14,288 nt of DNA. Source: an uncultured Lachnospiraceae bacterium. GTDB taxonomy: Bacteria; Bacillota; Clostridia; Lachnospirales; Lachnospiraceae. Positions 7,452-14,207 of this stretch are shown here, one piece after another (the first letter of the stretch is position 1; each line of letters begins with the position of its first letter). The position numbers were made by a program, and so were the translations under genes. A model generated the notes under the pieces. That model worked only from the letters and a program-made list of their open reading frames with translations. It searched no databases and was not told the DNA's origin. The DNA is taken from the NCBI GenBank assembly GCA_945834545.1, contig CAMAHO010000035.1, forward strand, positions 1-14,288, written 5' to 3'.

Positions 7452-8279
7452 ATGACAAATTTAGAACTGCAAAGACAGGCGAATGAAGTTCGCAAAGGCA
7501 TTGTAACCGCAGTTCACAGTGCAAAGGCAGGACATCCCGGCGGATCCTTATCTGCAGCAGATGTATTTACCTATCTTTATTTTGAAGAGATGAACATCGA
7601 TCCCAAGAATCCTGACAAAGAGGATAGAGATCGCTTTGTATTATCCAAGGGACATACTGCTCCCGGTTTATACTCTACATTGGCCAACAGAGGCTATTTC
7701 CCGGTTGAGGATTTGAAGACCCTTCGTAAATTGGGTTCTTACTTACAGGGACATCCCTGTATTCATATTCCCGGCGTGGATATGTCCTCCGGTTCTTTGG
7801 GACAGGGCATTTCAGCAGCAGTAGGAATGGCACTTGGCGGAAAGATGAGTGACAAGAGCTTCCGCGTATATACCTTGCTTGGAGACGGTGAGATTCAGGA
7901 AGGTCAGGTTTGGGAGGCAGCAATGTTTGCCGGACACAGAAAGCTGGACAATCTTTGCGTTATCGTGGATAACAACGGCCTTCAGATTGATGGTAAGATT
8001 GAGGATGTATGTTCCCCTTACCCTATTGACAAGAAGTTTGAAGCTTTCAATTTCCATGTAATCAACTGCGATGCTCATGATTTTGATGCTCTTCGCGCTG
8101 CTTTTAATGAAGCTAAGGCTACCAAGGGTCAGCCCACTGCAATTATCGTTAAGAGCGTAAAGGGTAAGGGCGTATCCTTTATGGAAAACAACGCCGGCTG
8201 GCATGGCAAGGCTCCTAATGATGAGGAGTATGCAATCGCAATGGCTGATCTTGAGAAGATCGGTGCAGCTCTCCAGTAA
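7452..8279 (+). CDS. Transketolase, N-terminal (thiamine-diphosphate-binding) subunit
   Basis: This 275-residue protein is the N-terminal half of transketolase. GHPGGSLSAADVF (27-39) and FVLSKGHTAPGLYS (62-75) line the cofactor site, and GDGEIQEGQVWEAA (144-157) followed by NN (174-175) is the thiamine diphosphate/Mg motif. The split is natural in Firmicutes and archaea, not a frameshift: the stop lies between domains and the C-terminal half follows in its own frame after 31 bases. The start is placed at 7452, not at the in-frame ATG 7440, because the GGAGG at 7442-7446 lies 5 bases before 7452 and would otherwise be inside the coding region. With its partner it exchanges two-carbon units between pentose phosphates and glycolytic intermediates. 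Confidence 0.94.
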   Translation: MTNLELQRQANEVRKGIVTAVHSAKAGHPGGSLSAADVFTYLYFEEMNIDPKNPDKEDRDRFVLSKGHTAPGLYSTLANRGYFPVEDLKTLRKLGSYLQGHPCIHIPGVDMSSGSLGQGISAAVGMALGGKMSDKSFRVYTLLGDGEIQEGQVWEAAMFAGHRKLDNLCVIVDNNGLQIDGKIEDVCSPYPIDKKFEAFNFHVINCDAHDFDALRAAFNEAKATKGQPTAIIVKSVKGKGVSFMENNAGWHGKAPNDEEYAIAMADLEKIGAALQ

Positions 8280-8310
8280 ATTGAAGCTTAAGAAAGGCAT
8301 GGTAAATAAA

Positions 8311-9249
8311 ATGGCAGATGTAAAGAAAATCGCGACCAGAGAAAGTTATGGTAACGCTTTAAAAGATTTAGCAGAAGAATTTCCCAACCTGGTAGTATTG
8401 GATGCTGACCTTGCTGAAGCAACCAAGACAGGTATTTTTAAAAAGGCATATCCGGATCGTCACATCGATTGCGGTATTGCAGAGTGCAACATGGTAGGTG
8501 TGGCAGCAGGTCTTTCCCTTGTAGGCAAGATTCCTTTCGTAAGCTCCTTTGCTATGTTTGCAGCAGGCCGTGCATTTGAGCAGGTTCGAAACTCTGTTGG
8601 ATATCCTCATTTGAATGTAAAGATTGGCGCTACTCATGCCGGTATCACGGTAGGTGAAGACGGTGCTACCCATCAGTGTAACGAAGATTTGGCTCTTATG
8701 AGAACCATCCCCGGTATGGTTGTAATGTGTCCTTCAGATGACATTGAGGCAAAGGCAGCAGTTCGTGCCGCTTTAGAGTATGACGGACCTGTATACATCC
8801 GTTTCGGTCGTGCAGCAGTGCCTGTAATCAATGACAAGCCTGATTACAAGTTTGAAATCGGCAAGGGTACTGTGGTTCGTGAGGGCAAGGATGTTACAAT
8901 CGTAGCTACCGGTATCTGTGTGGATTCTGCATTGGGTGCAGCAGAGTTGCTTGCAGCAGACGGAATCGACGCAGAGGTAATCAATATCTGTACCATAAAG
9001 CCTCTTGACGAGGAGCTTATCCTTGCAAGCGCTAAGAAGACCGGAAAGGTTGTAACCGTTGAGGAGCATTCCGTAATCGGCGGTCTCGGAAGTGCAGTTT
9101 GTGATTGCTTATCCGAGAAGCTTCCTACCCCTGTTAAGAAGCTTGGCATGCAGGACATCTTCGGTGAGTCCGGCTCTGCAGCTGCCTTAGTTGAGAAGTA
9201 TGGCTTAGACGCTAAGGGCGTGGCTGCTTCCGTAAAGGCATTTGTGTAA
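8311..9249 (+). CDS. Transketolase, C-terminal (pyrimidine-binding) subunit
   Basis: The 312-residue protein covers the middle and C-terminal transketolase domains. GIAECNMVGVAAGLS (55-69) holds the Glu (E58) that contacts the thiamine N1'. GATHQCNEDLALMR (118-131) and the PSDDIEAKAAVRAALEY stretch are typical of the pyrimidine domain, and a transketolase C domain follows with VTVEEHSVIGGLGSAV. The frame stays open upstream to 8203, but those 36 codons overlap the N-terminal subunit gene and read as unrelated basic sequence. ATG 8311 gives the usual start MADVKKIATRESYGNA. AAAGG at 8293-8297 is 13 bases away, rather long; ATG 8299 is too close to it. The gene is co-transcribed with the N-terminal half. 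Confidence 0.94.
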   Translation: MADVKKIATRESYGNALKDLAEEFPNLVVLDADLAEATKTGIFKKAYPDRHIDCGIAECNMVGVAAGLSLVGKIPFVSSFAMFAAGRAFEQVRNSVGYPHLNVKIGATHAGITVGEDGATHQCNEDLALMRTIPGMVVMCPSDDIEAKAAVRAALEYDGPVYIRFGRAAVPVINDKPDYKFEIGKGTVVREGKDVTIVATGICVDSALGAAELLAADGIDAEVINICTIKPLDEELILASAKKTGKVVTVEEHSVIGGLGSAVCDCLSEKLPTPVKKLGMQDIFGESGSAAALVEKYGLDAKGVAASVKAFV

Positions 9250-9352
9250 TTCTGCAGAATATAGGCTGTAAGGCTGTTCTGCGCTAGAAATGCAAAATTC
9301 TGAGGTTTCGGAATGGTATCGTGTTGGAAGTGTGAAAATCTGAGATTTCAGA
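9249..9352. repeat. Three small related dyads after transketolase
   Basis: A perfect 12-base palindrome ATTCTGCAGAAT lies at 9249-9260, ATTCTGAggttTCGGAAT (seven pairs, one G-T) at 9297-9314, and TCTGAgattTCAGA (five pairs) at 9339-9352. All three share a TCTG arm, and the centres are about 51 and 40 bases apart. The function is unknown: RNA processing hairpins, or binding sites, or chance. Confidence 0.4.
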
Positions 9353-9690
9353 ACCAACCGTTTCGCAGTAGATATATGAAATCTTGAAGTCCCAAGGTAA
9401 TTTATCAGTTCATTATCTGATATGGTGAATTACCTTGGGATTCTTTTTACCATGAGATAAAATTCTTTTGCAGTTAATTCTTTGTTCATATTAGATGGCA
9501 AATGGGAATTTTCGGTAAATCAATTACCCAGTAGTTCACGACACGGATATAACTTAGAAAATCGTGGACTAACCGTAGGAATAAACTTGAACTTACGGAT
9601 AGAATTAGAGAAACGGGAAACTGAGGCCTTCATGACCTAATATATAGTATTTTCTCTGGACCTGGACTTTTACAATTCTGAAATGCTAGT
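9250..9690. other. Intergenic region between convergent transketolase and rpe
   Basis: These 441 bases contain no credible gene. The left part holds three small related dyads (9249-9352), then the transketolase terminator (9390-9447). The right part (9448-9690) is A/T-rich and without reading frames of note. It has one longer imperfect inverted repeat, AGTTCACGA (9533-9541) with TCGTGGACT (9562-9570), nine pairs counting one G-T. I saw no clear T-tract terminator for rpe on the minus strand. Confidence 0.6.
9390..9447 (+). terminator. Intrinsic terminator of the transketolase transcript
   Basis: TCCCAAGGTAATT (9390-9402) pairs with AATTACCTTGGGA (9428-9440), 13 pairs, extended inside by TATCAG/CTGATA (9403-9408 with 9417-9422). 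The T-rich tract TTCTTTTT follows at 9441-9448. The other strand lacks a T-tract after the stem, so it terminates plus-strand transcription only. Confidence 0.88.
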
Positions 9691-10344
9691 CTATTTAGCC
9701 CATTTTTTCTGAAAAGCCTCTACATTCGCTTTCACATCTCCCTTAAACACTGCAGAACCGGCTACAATCACATTTGCTCCGGCTTCTGTAGCTTGATGGA
9801 CATTCTCCAAGGTGATTCCACCATCCACCTCTATGTCTAAGGTAAGCCCTGCTTCATTTGCCATGGAGCGAATCTCAGCAACCTTATCCAAACAAGAAGG
9901 AATCAGTTTCTGACCTCCGAAGCCCGGTTCCACGGTCATAACCAGAATCATATCTACCAATTTCAAATAAGGAGCAACCTCGCTGGCCTTAGTAGCCGGT
10001 TTGATGGTGATGGCAGCTTTTTTCCCTGCATCACGAATCATTTTGATTACTTCTTCGGGGTGTTCCGTAGCTTCCAAATGAAAATTAATGATATCTGCGC
10101 CTGCCTGGGCAAAGGTCTCGATATATCGTTCCGGTTTTTCTATCATCAGGTGTACATCCAGAACCAAATCCGTTTTTTTACGGATGGATTCTAAGACCGG
10201 CATCCCAAAGGAAATGGAGGGAACAAACAAGCCGTCCATCACATCAAAGTGAAGATACTGTGCGCCACCCTGTCTTGCCTGTTCAATTTGCTCTCCCAAC
10301 CGCCAAAAGTCAGCTGCTAATATAGAAGGTGATAATCGGTTCAT
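9691..10344 (-). CDS. rpe: Ribulose-phosphate 3-epimerase
   Basis: The 217-residue TIM-barrel protein interconverts D-ribulose 5-phosphate and D-xylulose 5-phosphate. Family motifs are intact: LSPSILAADF at 4-13, H32 and D34 in LHFDVMDGLFVPS, H65 in LDVHLMIEKPERY, MTVEPGFGGQ near 136-145, and the catalytic D174 in EVDGGI. H32, D34, H65 and D174 are the expected metal ligands and acid/base pair. The length is normal for Rpe. GGAG lies 5 bases before the ATG and a good promoter at 10396-10424. The gene is convergent with transketolase. Together the enzymes join arabinose-derived xylulose 5-phosphate to the non-oxidative pentose phosphate pathway. In many bacteria rpe sits in a ribosome-biogenesis cluster, which is not the case here. 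Confidence 0.95.
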   Translation of the reverse strand: MNRLSPSILAADFWRLGEQIEQARQGGAQYLHFDVMDGLFVPSISFGMPVLESIRKKTDLVLDVHLMIEKPERYIETFAQAGADIINFHLEATEHPEEVIKMIRDAGKKAAITIKPATKASEVAPYLKLVDMILVMTVEPGFGGQKLIPSCLDKVAEIRSMANEAGLTLDIEVDGGITLENVHQATEAGANVIVAGSAVFKGDVKANVEAFQKKWAK

Positions 10345-10357
10345 AAAAACTCCATTC

Positions 10358-10379
10358 TGTGGTCACATAGTGGACCACA
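10358..10379 (-). promoter_or_regulatory. Inverted repeat in the rpe leader
   Basis: TGTGGTC (10358-10364) and GACCACA (10373-10379) are perfect inverted arms around an eight-base spacer. They sit about 10-30 bases after the predicted rpe transcription start and 4 bases upstream of the ribosome binding site. This could be an operator or an RNA hairpin. No known motif was recognised. Confidence 0.45.
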
Positions 10380-10395
10380 TCATTTGTGCAAACTG

Positions 10396-10424
10396 ATTGT
10401 ATCAAACTGCCCTTTAAAATGCAA
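10396..10424 (-). promoter_or_regulatory. Sigma-70-type promoter for rpe
   Basis: On the minus strand TTGCAT (10424-10419) and TACAAT (10401-10396) are spaced by 17 bases. The start site would be near 10389, about 45 bases before the ATG. Its -35 end lies 5 bases from the palindromic element at 10429. Confidence 0.75.
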
Positions 10425-10428
10425 GAGG

Positions 10429-10511
10429 GGGGCAACGGGGGACATAGGTGACAGGTCCATTTGGGGTCAAATGGACCTGTCACCTATGTCCCCTATGTCC
10501 CCCGTTGCCCC
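10429..10511. repeat. Large palindromic element, probable REP/MITE-like repeat
   Basis: The left arm 10429-10463 (35 bases) pairs perfectly with 10468-10511, except that the right arm carries an extra nine bases. CTATGTCCC occurs twice in tandem there (10484-10492 and 10493-10501), while the left arm has a single GGGACATAG. The loop is four bases (10464-10467). The inner arm reads GTGACAGGTCCATTTG. The element is much more GC-rich than its surroundings and lies between the rpe promoter and the metG promoter, with its right end one base before TTGACT. It is long enough to be a dispersed palindromic repeat. No transposase is in the window, so mobility is inference. No T-tract follows it on the plus strand. 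Confidence 0.75.
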
Positions 10512-10540
10512 TTGACTTTTGCTCCTAATTCTGCTAGCAT
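10512..10540 (+). promoter_or_regulatory. Sigma-70-type promoter for the T-box leader and metG
   Basis: TTGACT (10512-10517) and TAGCAT (10535-10540) are separated by 17 bases, which places the start near 10547, right before the T-box Stem I. The -35 directly abuts the palindromic repeat. Confidence 0.75.
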
Positions 10541-10546
10541 TTAGCC

Positions 10547-10831
10547 ATGCAAACATGACAAACGCAATGACGAAGAGAGTATGTTTCGGGAAGCTTTACA
10601 GAGAACATCCTGCACGGCTGAGAGGGATGGAGTGGAAGGAAACAGAAGATGGCTTCCAAGCAGCGCACCGACCCGGTGTCCCGGTTAGGCTGCGACAGGT
10701 TCCGCCTGTTATAGCGGATAAGGTTATTGACCTGATGAGGTTTGTATCGAGAGGTACAGATGAAGAGAAGTGGTAACGCGTAAACACGCCTTCTCATGAG
10801 ACGAAAGTTTCATGGGAAGGCGTTTATTGTT
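10547..10831 (+). promoter_or_regulatory. T-box riboswitch, methionine-type, controlling metG
   Basis: Stem I opens with GACGAAGAGAGTA. The loop-E AGTA is at 10578-10581, TGTTTC (10582-10587) pairs with GAAACA (10639-10644), and GAAG (10572-10575) pairs with CTTC (10653-10656). This leaves a specifier loop with ATG at 10649-10651, the methionine codon. Distal Stem I has ACAGAGA and GGCTGAGA. Short hairpins follow (for example ACAGG/CCTGT). The antiterminator is textbook: GAGAAG (10765-10770) pairs with CTTCTC (10790-10795), with the seven-base bulge TGGTAAC (10771-10777) and inner stem GCGT/ACGC. TGGT complements the ACCA end of a tRNA with discriminator A, as in tRNA-Met. Uncharged tRNA-Met would thus stabilise read-through into metG. 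Confidence 0.93.
10786..10831 (+). terminator. T-box-regulated intrinsic terminator
   Basis: The arm 10786-10799 (ACGCCTTCTCATGA) pairs with 10810-10823 (14 pairs, one G-T), extended by three more pairs to a GAAA tetraloop at 10803-10806. TTTATTGTT follows. The left arm shares 10786-10795 with the antiterminator, so the two structures exclude each other. Confidence 0.92.
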
Positions 10832-10971
10832 ACTGACAAAGCTATGATAAACAGCTTCAGGCGAAACGGGGAGAAATCCAGGGCACGAATCAAGAGCGCA
10901 AACCCAAATGGCGTACTTGAAGTACAAATCATAGGGACGAATCAAAGCAGATTAAGAAAGGAGAGCTTATT
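10832..10971 (+). other. Post-terminator leader of metG
   Basis: These 140 bases between the T-box terminator and the metG start hold no gene. They contain a repeated ACGAATCAA (10885-10893 and 10937-10945), a tiny perfect hairpin GTACT-TGA-AGTAC near 10913-10925, and AAAGGAG (10957-10963) 8 bases before the ATG. I see no known regulatory class here. Confidence 0.5.
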
Positions 10972-12957
10972 ATGCAGAATAAAGGGAAGTATTATTTAAC
11001 GACAGCCATTGCTTATACTTCAGGGAAACCACATATCGGAAATTCTTATGAAATCGTGATGGCTGATGCCATCTGCCGACTGAAGAGGCAGCAGGGCTAC
11101 GATGTATTTTTTCAGACAGGTACAGATGAGCATGGACAAAAAATTGAGGAAAAGGCGAAGACGGCCGGAATCACTCCAAAAGAATTTGTGGACCAGGTGG
11201 CAGGCACCATTCGAAGTATCTGTGATTCTTTGAACATCTCTTATGACAAATTTATCCGCACCACAGATGAATATCATGAGAAACAGGTGCAGAAGATTTT
11301 CAAGCGCCTGTACGATCAGGGCGATATTTATAAGGGTTCCTATGAGGGACTGTATTGTACTCCTTGCGAGTCCTTCTGGACGGAAAGCCAGCTGGTAGAC
11401 GGGAAGTGCCCTGACTGCGGCAGAGAGGTAAAGCCTGCAAAGGAGGAGGCTTACTTCTTTAAGATGAGTAAATATGCGGACAAATTGATGAAGTATTATG
11501 AGGAGCATCCGGAGTTTATCCAGCCTGTTTCCCGCAAAAATGAGATGGTGAATAATTTCTTAAAGCCCGGTTTACAGGACCTTTGCGTATCCAGAACCTC
11601 CTTCAAATGGGGCATTCCGGTGACCTTTGATGAGAGACATGTGGTGTATGTCTGGCTGGATGCGTTGACCAACTACATCACCGGTATCGGGTATGATGCA
11701 GAGGGCAACAGCACGGAGCAATACAAGAAACTATGGCCTGCAGATTTGCATTTGATTGGAAAAGATATTGTTCGTTTCCACACGATTTACTGGCCGATTT
11801 TCCTGATGGCTCTTGGCGAGCCGCTGCCGAAGCAGGTTTTTGGTCATCCATGGCTTTTGCAGGGCGGTGAGAAGATGAGCAAGTCCAGGGGAAATGTGAT
11901 TTACGCGGATGATTTGATTGCGCTTTACGGTGTGGATGCGGTTCGATATTATGTGCTTCATGAAATGCCTTATGAAAATGACGGAACCATCACCTGGGAA
12001 TTGATGACAGAGCGTTTCAATTCCGATTTGGCTAATGTCCTGGGAAATCTGGTAAACAGAACAATCTCCATGACCAATAAGTATTTTGGTGGTATTGCCG
12101 TGAAAACCGGTGTCACGGAAGCAGTTGACGAGGAGCTTAAGGCAGTGGTAACGGCCGCCAGAGAGAAGGCTGCAGATAAAATGAATGCTATGAAGGTGGC
12201 AGAAGCCATTGATGAAGTGTTTGCTATCTTTAAGAGGAGCAATAAATATATCGATGAAACGGAGCCTTGGGTACTTGCAAAGAGCGAGGACAAGAAGGAT
12301 CGCCTGAGCGAGGTAATGTATAATCTGTTGGAAGCCATTGCGATCGGTGCGAATCTGCTGCTCCCTTATATGCCGGAAACCGGGAATGCAATCCTTGAGC
12401 AGATTTCCGACAGGGTGAGAGAGTACGATACCTTGAATCAGTTTGGATTGCGGGCCTCAGATGCAAAGGTTACGGATACACCTAAAATTTTGTTTGCCCG
12501 TCAGGATTTGGCAGTGATTATGGAAAAGGTGGCACAGATTCAGGAAGCCCAGAAGGCTGAGTACCAGAGAGAAAACGGAATAGCCGCTGAGCCTTCAAAG
12601 GAGGAGAAGGGAATCGACATTGAGCCAAAGGATGAGATTTCCTATGATGATTTTGCAAAGCTTCAGTTTCAGGTAGGAGAAATCTTAGCTTGTGAGGCAG
12701 TTCCTAAGTCGAAAAAGCTGCTCTGCAGTCAGGTGAAAATCGGAAGTCAGGTAAAACAGATTGTGTCCGGTATCAAGCTTCATTACAGCCCGGAGGAAAT
12801 GGTAGGGAAAAAGGTAATGGTGCTTGTGAATCTGGCACCGCGTACCATTGCCGGGGTGGAAAGCCAGGGAATGCTTCTCTGTGCAGAGGATGCAGAGGGA
12901 AATCTGGCATTGATGACACCGGAGCGTGAAATGCCGGCAGGCGCTGAGATTTGTTAA
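10972..12957 (+). CDS. metG: Methionyl-tRNA synthetase
   Basis: The 661-residue class I synthetase charges tRNA-Met, initiator and elongator. The HIGH-type signature is HIGN at 21-24, KMSKS is at 301-305, and the connective domain carries one zinc knuckle, C129/C132 and C146/C149. WLDALTNYITGIG (228-240) lines the methionine pocket. An anticodon-binding helical domain follows. From about residue 553 (ISYDDFAKLQFQVGEIL) there is a C-terminal EMAP/CsaA-type OB-fold that binds tRNA and often mediates dimerisation. The layout and length are those of the long bacterial MetG form. AAAGGAG precedes the ATG by 8 bases. Expression is governed by the methionine T-box upstream. The GNAT and YesL genes follow. 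Confidence 0.96.
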   Translation: MQNKGKYYLTTAIAYTSGKPHIGNSYEIVMADAICRLKRQQGYDVFFQTGTDEHGQKIEEKAKTAGITPKEFVDQVAGTIRSICDSLNISYDKFIRTTDEYHEKQVQKIFKRLYDQGDIYKGSYEGLYCTPCESFWTESQLVDGKCPDCGREVKPAKEEAYFFKMSKYADKLMKYYEEHPEFIQPVSRKNEMVNNFLKPGLQDLCVSRTSFKWGIPVTFDERHVVYVWLDALTNYITGIGYDAEGNSTEQYKKLWPADLHLIGKDIVRFHTIYWPIFLMALGEPLPKQVFGHPWLLQGGEKMSKSRGNVIYADDLIALYGVDAVRYYVLHEMPYENDGTITWELMTERFNSDLANVLGNLVNRTISMTNKYFGGIAVKTGVTEAVDEELKAVVTAAREKAADKMNAMKVAEAIDEVFAIFKRSNKYIDETEPWVLAKSEDKKDRLSEVMYNLLEAIAIGANLLLPYMPETGNAILEQISDRVREYDTLNQFGLRASDAKVTDTPKILFARQDLAVIMEKVAQIQEAQKAEYQRENGIAAEPSKEEKGIDIEPKDEISYDDFAKLQFQVGEILACEAVPKSKKLLCSQVKIGSQVKQIVSGIKLHYSPEEMVGKKVMVLVNLAPRTIAGVESQGMLLCAEDAEGNLALMTPEREMPAGAEIC

Positions 12958-12979
12958 TTCTAAAACATTTATGAAATAT

Positions 12980-13012
12980 CCCTTTCCTCTCTTTCAGGAA
13001 GAGAGGAAAGGG
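12980..13012 (+). other. Strong hairpin between metG and the acetyltransferase gene
   Basis: CCCTTTCCTCTC (12980-12991) pairs perfectly with GAGAGGAAAGGG (13001-13012) around a nine-base loop. No T-tract follows on the plus strand, and the next gene's ribosome binding site starts 11 bases later. It therefore looks like an RNA-stability or processing hairpin or a weak terminator, not a full intrinsic terminator. Confidence 0.5.
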
Positions 13013-13034
13013 AGTATAGTAGAAGAGGTTGTAC

Positions 13035-13502
13035 ATGTGCGCTGTGGAAATTGGTTGGGCTGCTCCGGATGAATGGTCAGATATTATGACTATGGTATGG
13101 AGAACCTTTTTGGAGCATGAAGGGAGAGTTTATTCTCAACAGGGAGTGCACTCTTTTTTTGAATTTATTACCAACGACAGGCTCTATCAAAGCTTTTTAA
13201 CCGGGTATTATCAGATTATTGTCGCCCGCCTGAAGGGAGAAATCGTGGGGATGTGTTCCCTTCGAAACGGTAATTTCCTCTCTCTGTTGTTTGTGAAGGA
13301 TGGATATCAGGGACAGGGAATTGGTACCCGCCTGGTAGAGAACATGAAGCGGTATCTAAAAACGGAGGCTGGTCAGTACAACATGCTGGTGAAGGCTGCC
13401 GTGGGTGCCGAAGGCTTTTACCTAAGGAACGGTTTTTACATCACCGGGCAGTTAGAAGAAGCAGGCGGTGTACAGGTGATTCCCATGGAGACATTACTAT
13501 AA
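13035..13502 (+). CDS. GNAT-family N-acetyltransferase
   Basis: The 155-residue protein has the compact GNAT fold. The acetyl-CoA loop QGQGIGTRLV is at 92-101, preceded by the beta-4 strand FLSLLFVKDGY, and a late segment GAEGFYLRNGFYITG is typical of GNAT motif B. The substrate cannot be inferred from the sequence; small amines or protein N-termini are common for the family. Start chosen at ATG 13035, because AGAGG at 13024-13028 is 6 bases upstream. The in-frame TTG at 13029 directly abuts that ribosome binding site. The gene follows metG by 77 bases, with a hairpin between, and precedes the YesL gene by 15 bases, so it may be co-transcribed with either or both. Confidence 0.88.
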   Translation: MCAVEIGWAAPDEWSDIMTMVWRTFLEHEGRVYSQQGVHSFFEFITNDRLYQSFLTGYYQIIVARLKGEIVGMCSLRNGNFLSLLFVKDGYQGQGIGTRLVENMKRYLKTEAGQYNMLVKAAVGAEGFYLRNGFYITGQLEEAGGVQVIPMETLL

Positions 13503-13517
13503 GGAGGGAAAAATACA

Positions 13518-14207
13518 ATGAAGATGTTTGATATGGACAGTCCCTTGATGACGGGGCTGAATAAGTTTGCAGACCTAATCTGGTTGAATATTTTGACCAT
13601 TGTGTGCTGCATTCCTATTATTACAGCGGGGGCCTCTCTCACAGCTATGCACTATATGTGCCTAAAAATTGCCAGAGATGAGGAGTGCTACATCACAAAG
13701 GGCTTTTTCAAGTCCTTTAAGATGAATTTTAAGCAAGCTACTATTATTTGGATATTGGAGCTGTTGGTCGCCCTGTTTCTCTTTGGAGACCTGTGGATTA
13801 TTTATCGTTCCGGAATCGAGTTTCACATCATATTTCACATTGCTGTGATTCTTGTGGCTGTGTTGGTGCTGTTAATCTCAGCCTTTGTGTTCCCGGTACT
13901 TGCAAAGTTTGATAATACGATTTTTAAAACCATAAAGAATTCCCTGGTAATCAGTATGGCCCAGCTGCCTAAGAGCGTTGTCTACATTGTGCTGACGGTG
14001 TTGGTTTTTGTGATTACGATTTATCTGCCTCAGGTATTGCCTATGTTTTTCTTTTTTGGCTTGTCTTATCCTGCCTTCTTGTTTGCAAAGATGTACAGCA
14101 AGTTCTTTGAAAAACTGGAGAATCAGATTTTGGAAGCCAACGGCGGCAATGGGGAAGATGCTGCGGATGAGGATGAGCATATTTTCAGTGATGAGGTAGA
14201 AATTTAA
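13518..14207 (+). CDS. YesL-family (DUF624) integral membrane protein
   Basis: The 229-residue protein has about five hydrophobic segments, roughly at residues 20-45, 74-95, 103-126, 152-170 and 173-190. The N-terminal pattern FADLIWLNILTIVCCIPIITAGASLTAMHYMCLKI is the hallmark of the YesL/DUF624 family, best known from Bacillus polysaccharide and sugar-transport loci; its molecular role is not established. The C-terminus is strongly acidic (GEDAADEDEHIFSDEVEI) and presumably cytoplasmic. AAGGAGGG lies about 10 bases before the ATG, and 15 bases separate it from the acetyltransferase stop. YesL proteins often sit beside ABC sugar transporter or regulator genes, which may lie beyond the right edge. 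No terminator is seen before the window ends. Confidence 0.85.
   Translation: MKMFDMDSPLMTGLNKFADLIWLNILTIVCCIPIITAGASLTAMHYMCLKIARDEECYITKGFFKSFKMNFKQATIIWILELLVALFLFGDLWIIYRSGIEFHIIFHIAVILVAVLVLLISAFVFPVLAKFDNTIFKTIKNSLVISMAQLPKSVVYIVLTVLVFVITIYLPQVLPMFFFFGLSYPAFLFAKMYSKFFEKLENQILEANGGNGEDAADEDEHIFSDEVEI

Noticed and set aside
8203..8310. Upstream extension of the C-terminal transketolase subunit by 36 codons
   Set aside because: It overlaps the N-terminal subunit gene, has no ribosome binding site and reads as unrelated basic sequence. The family N-terminus begins at 8311.
7452..9249. Split transketolase as a frameshifted pseudogene
   Set aside because: Both halves have complete domains, separate ribosome binding sites or starts and normal family lengths. 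Two-gene transketolases are common in Firmicutes.
10429..10511. Palindrome as an intrinsic terminator for rpe or metG
   Set aside because: It lies upstream of both genes, no clear T-tract follows on the plus strand, and on the minus strand it precedes the rpe promoter rather than following a gene.
10519..10999. Plus-strand frames of 85 and 67 codons in the metG leader
   Set aside because: They run through the T-box Stem I, antiterminator and terminator, which explain the sequence fully, and they lack ribosome binding sites.
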